From the NCBI GenBank assembly GCA_037367405.1, contig JAZKJV010010761.1, positions 1 to 64,000 on the forward strand: a stretch of DNA of 64,000 nt. The letters run 5' to 3'. The notes under the pieces were generated by a model. That model saw nothing but the letters and a program-made list of their open reading frames with translations, ran no database searches and was not told where the DNA came from. This stretch comes from Ottelia alismoides. Taxonomy: Eukaryota; Streptophyta; Magnoliopsida; Alismatales; Hydrocharitaceae. Positions within the stretch are counted from its first letter, which is position 1. Every line of letters begins with the position of its first letter. Positions 55,469-64,000 of this stretch are shown here, piece by piece. The translations under genes and the position numbers were made by a program.

Positions 55469-58400
55469 CAATGTTTTAAAAACCGGACCGGACGGCCGGT
55501 TCAACCGGTCCGACCGGGAACCGGCGAAGGTCCGGTCCGTCCAGCCGGTTTGTAAAGTCGAAGCAAAAGACAATCGAACCGCTTGAAAACCGGTTAACCC
55601 GGACCGATTTGCCGAATCGGACCGGACCTAAAAACCCCCCATTTTCCCATTTTTTGGAAGCCCAAAGGTCTCGCCGGTGCCGGTCCGTTATCCCATGCAG
55701 TTGCAAACATTTCGACTGGAGCCTTCAACCACTATCTCCCTTCAATGTCTGTCTCTCTCTCTCTCACACAGACATCTTTCTCTCTAACCACCTTCACCAT
55801 ATTCTTTCTCCACTGTTGCAGACACTGGTGCCACGAGGCCGTTGCTCCCGCTCGCCTCCTCCCCCCGCGCTCTGCTCCCCACAAGATCCCACCAAGGGAT
55901 CCGCTTCTCCTTCAAGGGGGGATCATTTCTAGGTAACACTCAATTGATGTTCTGGTAGATTAGTTATTTGAAGGGTTTCTGGTTTTCAGGCGGCATCTTA
56001 TGACCATTCTGTTGTCAGAGCGCAATTGGCGTTTTAGTCTGGAACATCTCCCATTGTTGCAAACCAGCAACTCATTAGGCCGTTACCCACCCCTTATATA
56101 ATTCCATTAAATTTTTAAAATATTGCTTCTACTTTCATCAACAATGGTCAAGTCAAAGGAATTATTTTTACCGAGTCTCACTTGTGATCATGGTTCAGGC
56201 GAGATGTTGCATCCTCTTGCTTATAATTAGTTGACCAAAAATAAAAAGGTATCAATTGCTCTTATGCTCTCTACATCAACTCATTAGGCCGTTACACATT
56301 ATGCTCTCTCCAGCAACCCATTAGACCGTTATCAAAAAGCATAGTGATGTCATAAAGAGAATAAAAATGGTGCAAGTTGACAATATTCATCTGTCAATTA
56401 TATTGTGGACTGTGGAGTGGGGTTTTGGAAGCTTACATATTAAGGTTTTGTATTTCAAATATGTGCGTGACAATATTTTTATAGTCAGCATATTGAAGGA
56501 GGTATAGAATAGTTGAGATAATGTTGTGACAAAGTATTTTTTGTGGTTATCTTATTTTTTTTAGATGGAAGAATCACTAGATACACAAATGCCTGTTGAA
56601 GCAAATGTTGCATCTGAATCATTAGAAGATGCTACAACAAATGTTCGACAAAAAACTGATATTGCATGGCAGTATGTGACATTGACAGAGAATGTTATCA
56701 AGAAATGTATGTATTGTTCCAAACTATTTTTAGGTGGTGGGATACACAGGGTGAAAGAGCATCTAGCCAAGAGGAGAGGTTCAGTTGCACCTTGTAAAAA
56801 GGTGCCAAATCACATTCAATTTCAAATAGAGGCAAATTTAGATGAATACAAAGTGGAGAAAAGGAAGAGAAATTATATATCTTCTAGTAATTCTTTTACT
56901 GTCAAAATTAATGAAGATAGTCCTATGGCAATGGAAATGTTTCAAAAGACAAACTTAACGGGAGAATCTTCTTCAAAAACAATAAAATCCTCATTTTTTT
57001 CCACAGAGTAGCACACCTGGTAGTCAACCCGGAATTAAATCGGTACTTTAAAGGAAAGATGATGTTGAAAAAGTTGACATGCTAATTGCTGGTTGGTTAT
57101 ATGATGCAGGAATAGCATTTAATACCATTGCTCTTCCTAGTTTTTAGATGATGGTTGATGGAATTGCATCCATCGGATTTGGTTATAAGGCACCAACACT
57201 GCATGCGGTTCGTGAGCCGCTTATGAAAAAACTATTATTGAATTAAATGCTCATGTGGAGACACACATAAAGATTTGGAAAATGAATGAATGTACCATAA
57301 TGGCCGACGGTTGGACAGATAAAAGGCAGCGTACATTAATCAATTTTTTGATTTATTCTACTGTAGGCACTGTATTTTTGAAATCTGTAGATGCTTCTGA
57401 ACATTCAAAAACAGCAGAATTGCTATTTCAACTTTTCAAAGGTTGTGTGGACTTTGTGGGATCTGAAAATGTGGTGCACTTTGTCACAGATAATGCTGCT
57501 AATTATCAAGCTGCAGGGAAAATGCTAAAAAGACACTATGGTAATATTTTTTGGAGTCCTTGTGTTGCTCACTGCCTAGATTTGATACTGGAAAAGTTTG
57601 ATCAGGTTCCAAGAGTAAAGCACGTAATTGAAGCAGCTAGAAATATTACAAAATTTATATACAACCATAATTTTATTCTTCAGTTGATGCGAAGATTTTG
57701 CAATTCTGAGATAATCTGTCCTGCTACCACGAGATTTGCAACTAACTTCTTGACAGTGCAAAGTCTCCTTGATAAAAAAGATGGTTTAGTTTCAATGGTT
57801 GCATCAAGGGAATGGATTGATCATAAACTCTCCAAAACCTCAATGGGGAAAGAGCATTATGAGATGGTGCTCAACATGTCATTTTGGAATGAATGTGCAA
57901 TAGTCGTTGGTATATCTGCACCAGTTGTGAAGGTATTACGTAGTGATGAGAAGCCATCTATGGGATTTATATATGAAGACATGAGAAGAACGCGTGATGC
58001 TATTAAAGCAATATTTAATAGAAATTCCTCTGAATACAAACCTTACATTGATATTTTTGATGATAAGTGGGATAGGCAACTTGGTCATCCACTTCATAAA
58101 GCCGGGTTACTTTTAAATCCTGGATTCTTTTACAAGGATGATACTATATCCTTAGATCATCACATTTTGGCAGGCTTTCATGATACAATGGAAACTTTGT
58201 TCTACAATGATGAAGAGAAAATTGATTGCATCAATGCAGAGTTTTCTTTATATAGAGATGCAATGGGGGACTTTAGACGTGCATCTACCATTCGAAATCA
58301 TGCAAAAATGGCTACAGGGTGATGATAATATTTCTATATTTCATTAATGAATATACAATCTTATATGTAATTTTTTTATTCTAGCTGAATGGTGGAAGAT

Positions 58401-59678
58401 GTATGGTAGGGAAACTCCTGCACTACAATCGTTAGCTATCAAAGTTCTTAGCCAAACATGTTCAGCATCTGCTTGTGAGCGCAATTGGAGTCTTTTTGAA
58501 CGTATCCATGCTTTAAGAAGGAACAAATTAAGCCACAAAAGATTGAATGGATTGGTTTTCACTAATGCTAATCGAAGACTTAGGTTTGATCTCATTCAAA
58601 AAATTGCAAAAATATTAATGAGTTTGCTATTTGTGTTTTATAATTAATAATATTTTTATAGGAGGAAAAATGAAAGCAATGCAATATTAGATCCAATATC
58701 ATTGGATGACATAGATTTGTATGGTGATTGGGTGGAAGAACCAAATACATATGCATTCACCATGGAGGATTTGGATGCTTGGATTGATGATCCAGATGAT
58801 CCTATATCAACTTTGCTCGATATTTGATAAGGTGCAATCATATAATATGAAAATCAAGATAATTACTAGTTTTTTTGGTCACTATAATTGAATAAAATTT
58901 ATTCATATATAAAATTTATTCATATATATTGCAGATTCTTACGGTTGGGACTTGAGATTATGAGAGGCAGATAAATTCTAAAATTTCGAGACTGGAAGAA
59001 TTTTGAAATGCATTATATCCTTGTCATTTTTAAACTTTAGAGGATAGTTGTATAGAACTGATGTACTTGTATGATAAAACTTTGTCATTTTGATTACACT
59101 GAATGCTTTTGAATATTACGTATTTTGATATATTTTTTGGCTCTTTACTGCTATAATCAATGCATCATTTCTTATATAATATAGTAATGTATGTTTTTAG
59201 TTTGATCATTGCACAACATGCAAGATATCCATATATAATGCTTTTTTAGGTAAAAGAAGTGTCAATTGACGTTGATGATGGATGATCCCTATCAAGTGAT
59301 TCATTATACAAACGATTTGAGCATTTCAAGAACAATACGAGGGCTCCAGGTACGTCACCTAATTTTCATTATTTACATATGAGCCTACAATGTTGTACAT
59401 TATTATATATAACGTGGTTTTCCATGTGAAAACATCTCTTTTTATATGTACATTCGATACCATGAATAGAAAAGACCATTTTTTCACTTATTTATACTCC
59501 GGTTCAACCGGTCCGATCTCTTTAAAATGAACGGTCCGGTTTTCTACCGGTCTATATGAAAGATGATGTCATGATGGCGTCATTAACGGTTCAACCAGTT
59601 CGGACCACTGGTTCGACCCAGTCAAACCAAACTTGACAAAGTACCGGTTCAATAGCCGGTCCGGATTTTAAAACCTTG
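55469..59678 (+). mobile_element. hAT transposon, 4210 bp, full length
   Basis: Termini CAATGTTTTAAAAACCGGAC (left) and CAAGGTTTTAAAATCCGGAC (right, minus strand) are inverted repeats. Flanking 8-bp sequences CTATCCAC (55461-55468) and CTCTCCAC (59679-59686) match at 7 of 8. Both ends are crowded with CCGGTT/AACCGG palindromes. The interior carries one transposase gene on the plus strand (BED finger, DUF659, hAT dimerisation), now broken. It inserted into a CT-rich tract. Confidence 0.93.
56565..58827 (+). pseudogene. hAT transposase (BED-DUF659-hATC type), broken
   Basis: From ATG 56565: a BED-type zinc finger (CMYCSKLFLGG...HRVKEHLAKRRG, with C-x2-C and His), then a basic linker. In-frame stops at about 57009 and 57146 and a one-base loss in an A run near 57232 break it. 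DUF659 and the RNase-H-like core continue in an open frame 57255-58322 (IMADGWTDKRQRTLINFL; FVTDNAANYQAAGKML; PCVAHCLDLILE). The hAT dimerisation block follows at 58386-58620 (WWKMYGRETPALQSLAIKVL; SACERNWSLFERIH). An acidic tail (GDWVEEPNTYAF) ends at 58827. 58323-58385 may be an intron but joins out of frame; the 40-base gap before 58662 is too short for a normal plant intron. A long intact stretch suggests recent inactivation. Confidence 0.9.
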
Positions 59679-59985
59679 CTCTCCACACTCAATTCCCCCC
59701 CCCCCCCCCTCGTATTTTTCTCCTCCCCCCTCTTCTCCCCCTTCCTTTCCTCATTCTATCGTACTCCCACCGTCTCCCTCTCCAATTGCATCGGACCTGC
59801 CCCCATCTCTCTCTCCCTCCCCATAAAATCACGTGGTCCCCCGTCTCTCTCCCTCCCTCAAAGTCGGTTACATCTCTCTCTATCCCTCTCTCTTCTTTAT
59901 TTCTTTTCTCTCTCTCAAACGATGCACCTATCTCACCTATCTCTCTCTCTCTTCTCTTTTCTCTCCCTCTCTCTCTCTTCTAATA
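59679..59985. repeat. CT-rich low-complexity tract, right of hAT
   Basis: C-run then CTCTCC/CTCCC repeats; the 118-codon Ser/Leu/Pro-rich frame at 59676-60032 is a product of the repeat. Confidence 0.85.
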
Positions 59986-60892
59986 TATTTATTACATATA
60001 CATATTATATTTTTCCTTTATATTTATTATAATATTTATATATACATATCTGCTATATTTATTAAATTAAAAACTTTATATTTCATATAAAGTTACATTT
60101 TTTCCAAACTTAGAAATTTATTTAAATTTCATAATTTTCTTTTATATTTATTGTATTAATATTTATACATACATATTATATTTATTAAATTAAAATTTTT
60201 AAATTTACAAATTTTTTATAGTTGATAATACATGTATTACATTAAAGGCTATGATAATAAATCACACCACAATTAAATTTAATAAGTGACCTTATTCAAA
60301 TGAGTTGTGACAATTATATTTTTCATCGTATTTTTACTCAAATTAGGTTTAACTATGATAATTGATTGCTAATATTTTATTTCTCCTTATGGGTGGTATT
60401 ATGGTCTTATATGTTCTATATTGTTTATTGTTGAATTTATAAGTTGTTATTTTATGTATATAATTTAATTCCATCTAAAATAATACTTATTTTAATTTAA
60501 TGATAATGATAACAACTCTTATCACAACTAACTACAACGGATAAGATTTTTAAATCTTAAAATATTGTAGCAACTTAGAATGTATTTTGCATAATCAAAT
60601 GGTAAACTTTTAAGAATCAAATATATATTGTTATTGAAAAAGATTAAATACTTCATATTTATTTTAATTTATTTATGTTCTTTTAGTTTCATTTCTAAAT
60701 GTTATGTTGGTATTTTTATAATCATAATTCTGATAATTATAGGTTAATTTACGACTATACTAAAGGCAAGCATGACCACACCTGGTACGATTAAGATGAT
60801 GCATCACATATTTTATTTTCCGCCGTGAAGAGCGGATATGCACCCTAGTTTACCCCTAATTATAGGCGACGAGTTCCACATGAGGTGATGGA
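59986..60892. other. AT-rich intergenic
   Basis: Very AT-rich, with two similar TATATTTATTAAATTAAAA segments near 60050 and 60178. No gene. Confidence 0.6.
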
Positions 60893-61512
60893 ATGCCCAT
60901 CCCACCCTTCCCCGCCGGTCACCTCCTCCTACCCCTTCTCGCCGCGCCGCAAGGCTGCGGGCCTTCGCCCATGGAGGGCAGCTCCACGCCCACCTTCTCG
61001 AGTTCGGCCTCCTCCGCAGCCCGTCGTTCCCCTCCTCCCTCGTCCATCTCTGCTCCTGATGTGGACTCATGCATGACGCCCACCACCTGTTCAACGAAAC
61101 TCCTCACCGGGACCACGTCCTCTACTCCACTCTCCTCACCGCCCTCGTCCAGTCCGACCGCTGCCCGCGAGCCTTCTCCTTGTTTTCCACCATGATCCAC
61201 CTCGACAACGTCCTCCCCGACGAGTCCGTCTTCGCCACGCTCGTCAAGGCATGCTCGAAGATGCGCAGTATGTGATACGGCCGTCAGGTTCATGCCCAAT
61301 GTATTGTGACTGGTTTCTGTGACGACGATGTTGTTACATCGGCAATTGTCGATATGTACTCCAAAATTGGCTTGGTGGATCGCACCGGTAAAGCATTTGA
61401 TGTGATTAAGGAAACAAATGTTGTTAGTTGCACAGCCATGATTTATGGGTACGCATCCATTGGAAGGTATTCAGATGCTATCGAGCTCTTTATTAAGTTA
61501 TCAGAGAGGTAG
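60893..61512 (+). pseudogene. PPR-protein (PLS type) pseudogene, 5' part only
   Basis: A GC-rich island encoding pentatricopeptide motifs in frame from about 60946: RLRAFAHGGQLHAHLLEFGL, then CGLMHDAHHLFNETPHRDHV, LYSTLLTALV, DESVFATLVKAC, GRQVHAQCIVTGF, VDMYSKIGLV and MIYGYASIGRYSDAIELF. This is an organelle RNA-processing PPR protein of the PLS kind. It is interrupted by a frameshift near 60945 and in-frame TGA codons at 61060-61062 and 61273-61275. It stops after about four motifs, with no C-terminal E or DYW domain. The sequence downstream becomes retroelement-like, so it may have been truncated by the Copia insertion. Confidence 0.85.
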
Positions 61513-64000
61513 CTTATAACTTTGGACTATTGGATTCTGAAGGCTTGATCCTTGATGGGCATTGCCATAACAAATGTAGATAATTCATAACATAAGTATG
61601 ACTTTCAGTTTTCTATTTGTTTACACATACATGTCTAGATCAACAAGGTAATTATGAGATTCTCACAATATCAAAGCTACTAGTAAAAGACATTGATCAA
61701 GTATTTAAGATGACAATAAAGGCAACATGCTGAAAATTATAAGAGAGTATATGAATGAAAGGAAAGTGCAGTAATATGAACGAGAATGACATGTATAAGA
61801 ATGGTACAATATTGAATTGCATTTAAAACCATGCATGCCATGCACTTTTAATGAATAAAAGTTTCCATGTTTTGTCCATAGAAAAATAAAACGAATCTAC
61901 AAAAGCATACAAGAGAAGGAAACATATGTAGAATTTACTAAGCGGATTGAAGGGCATCCATTAAACAAAAAAAGGGATCGGATCTTCCAAAGGAGAAGCC
62001 AAACCTCCAACCTTTAATCTTCCTAACCTTTCTGTATCTCTCTCTGGTGAGAAAGCTCAACATTTAAAAGAGGGATATCTGTAACTTCCCTTTTTGAGAT
62101 GGGGTTCAAAAAGAGATGCGCGTTGGGGTGGTTTCCTTTGGGGACCATGACCCATTCTCAAACTATCTTGATAATTTTCAATTCTACCCATCATAGATCT
62201 GAAATTATCCCTTAGGTCTCTACATATTGAAATCCCATGCAAGCAAAGTACACTTATACCCAAAAAGAATTCCTGTACTTTATTTAATCACTTCTTTATA
62301 ATTGACCATAATTAAAGTTGACAGTATAACTAATTACAAATATATACATGTATAAGTCCATCGTTGGATGTTAATTCCAACAATCTCCCACTTGGACTAT
62401 ACATGTGAATATTATAATTACACAATATCCGAATGAGCTCATCGTTTCTGTCATCACTTTAAAGTGTATTCACAAATCATGTCTACAAGTTGTATCAATC
62501 ATAGGATCAAAATGGCTATGTTACACTCATAGTAACTTAACCTTCAATGGTCACGTATATCAATACAACTTAATAACAATGATAAGAACATGGGTATGTA
62601 GCATGGAAATCATATGTAATGTGATCTTAACATATCAATTTTCAACTGGTCCACTGAATTGAGATCATACTTGACGAGTAATATAGTGAACATAAAAGAA
62701 TTGTTTTAACAAAACAATAACCATAATGTCCAAACTGAAAATACTAAGATACCAAATAGAACTGTTTACAAGCATTTTCAAAAATTACTAACTCCCACTA
62801 AAACTGAATATCTTTAACTGAAACGACACCCATATTCATGGTATGATCATGAAATACTTTGGGTGGCAATCTTTTAGTAAGCGGATCCGCAATCATGGAG
62901 TTTGTACCAATATGCTTAATAGATAATTGTCCACTTTGTACTCTTTCTTTAACAACCAGGAATTTGATGTTTATATGCTTAGACTATGTCGAACTCCTAT
63001 TGTTATTGGAATATAAGACCGCTGATTTATTGTCACAAAATAACTTTAATGGTCTTTCAATACCATCAACTATACGCAGCCCGGTGACAAAATTACGCAA
63101 CCAAATCCCGTGATTGGATGCCTCGTAACATGCTATGAATTCCGCTATCGTAGTGGAAGAGGCTATAAGAGATTGCTTAGTACTCTTCCAAGAAATAGCA
63201 CCTCCAGCAAGTAGATATATGTAGCCTGATGTAGACTTCATACTATCTTGACATCCAGCAAAATCGGAGTCGCTATAACCAATGATCTCAAGTTGGTCCG
63301 ACCTCCTATATGTGAGCATATATTCTTTTGTTCTTTGTAGATATCTCAGGACCCTTTTAGCTGCTTTCCAATGATCCTGTCCTGGATTGCTCAAATATCT
63401 GCCCAACATCCCTGTAATATATGCCAAGTCTGGATGAGTATAAACTTGCGCATACATTAGACTTCCAATTACTGTTGCATAAGGAATTCTTTGCATCTCC
63501 CTTTTCTCAAAATCATTCTTAGGGCACTGATTTAGACTGAACTTGTCTCCCTTAGCCATGGGGGTATTAGATAGTCTACAATCTTGCATTCCATATCTTT
63601 TGAGAACCTTTTCAATATAGCTCTTTTGAGATAAACCAAGGATATGCTGAGAACGATCCCGATATATCTCAATACCCAAAATAAAAGAAGCATCACCAAG
63701 ATCTTTCATATCAAAATTCTTTGAAAGAAATTTCTTGGTATCTTGTAAAAGGTTCATATCATTGCTAGCAAGCAAGATGTCGTCAACATATAATACTAAG
63801 AAAATATGTTTACTCCCACTAAATTTATGGTATATGCATTCATAAGCCAAATTCATCTCAAAACCAAAAGAGATGATCACATGATGAAATTTGAAATACC
63901 ATTATCTTGAAGCCTGTTTGAGTTCGTAGATGGATTTCTTGAGTTTGCAAACCATATTCTTTGGATCTCCCGACACAAAGTTTTCTGGTTGCACCATATA
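61513..64000 (-). mobile_element. Second Ty1/Copia element, minus strand, cut by window edge
   Basis: The LTR end ATTCCAACA at 62374-62382 abuts ATCTCCCACTTGG, the same LTR/polypurine junction as in the first Copia (minus strand TGTTGGAAT preceded by GTGGGAGAT). The 3' LTR thus lies to the left of 62382; its outer edge is not fixed but must be right of the PPR fragment. Pol runs from 62798 to the window edge. Confidence 0.8.
62798..64000 (-). pseudogene. Copia pol: reverse transcriptase and RNase H, with two stops
   Basis: Minus strand from the window edge: VCKLKKSIYELKQASR, a TAA at 63902-63904, then the catalytic YVDDILLAS (Y at 63788-63790), KDLGDASFILGIEIYRDRS, SYIEKVLKRYGMQDC, YATVIGSLMYAQVYTHPDLA, GYSDSDFAGCQDS and LFCDNKSAVLYS. 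A TAG at 62984-62986 interrupts the SKHINIKFLVVKERV block of RNase H. The frame then continues to a natural end at 62798 after HTMNMGVVSVKDIQF. Apart from these stops it is well preserved, so it is much younger or better kept than the pol at 8300-9570. Confidence 0.9.

Noticed and set aside
59676..60032. 118-codon Ser/Leu frame
   Set aside because: Translation of the CT microsatellite.

Overview
The window is nuclear DNA of a flowering plant. Two intact plant genes, an MSI1-type WD40 histone chaperone and a CrRLK1L receptor kinase, sit in a sea of plant transposons (CACTA, hAT, Ty1/Copia, a probable Gypsy-type LTR, LINE, SINE and foldback MITEs). The strongly GC-rich first exon of MSI1 against AT-rich introns suggests a monocot; that is an inference and I name no species.

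Layout. 1-3502 is the right-hand part of a decayed CACTA element ending in a classic CACTACAAGAAAAA terminus and carrying a nested 227-bp hAT MITE. 3503-5481 and 16071-16.7k are one older, partly GC-rich sequence split by a complete 10.6-kb minus-strand Ty1/Copia element (5482-16070; 2.64-kb LTRs, exact 5-bp target duplication GGGAG, decayed pol). 16.7-20.5 kb is intergenic and ends in tandem repeats rich in RY (CATGCA) motifs just upstream of MSI1. MSI1 (six exons, 20856-41055, 424 aa) has very long introns. Intron 1 holds a 5'-truncated LINE and a solo LTR. Intron 3 (12 kb) holds a Ds-like element with perfect target duplication, a 228-bp hAT MITE, a solo LTR, a foldback element and tandem duplications. 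41-50 kb is intergenic: Tourist-like MITEs, a probable solo LTR (43640 to about 47025) with a 30-bp minisatellite and a nested 710-bp hAT derivative, and a tRNA-derived SINE. 51025-53631 is an intronless HERK2-like receptor kinase. 55469-59678 is a full-length hAT element with a broken DUF659/hAT transposase, inserted in a CT-rich tract. A PPR pseudogene follows at about 60.9-61.5 kb, and a second minus-strand Copia element runs off the right edge.

Genes together. MSI1 (chromatin assembly and PRC2) and HERK2 (cell-wall sensing and growth) are neighbours with no evident functional link. The most notable material is mobile: four hAT-type elements (4210, 710, 228 and 227 bp) share one terminal sequence and 8-bp target duplications. 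The 710-bp element is a non-autonomous relative of the 4.2-kb element. The large Copia carries an unexplained array of short palindromes with a common centre.
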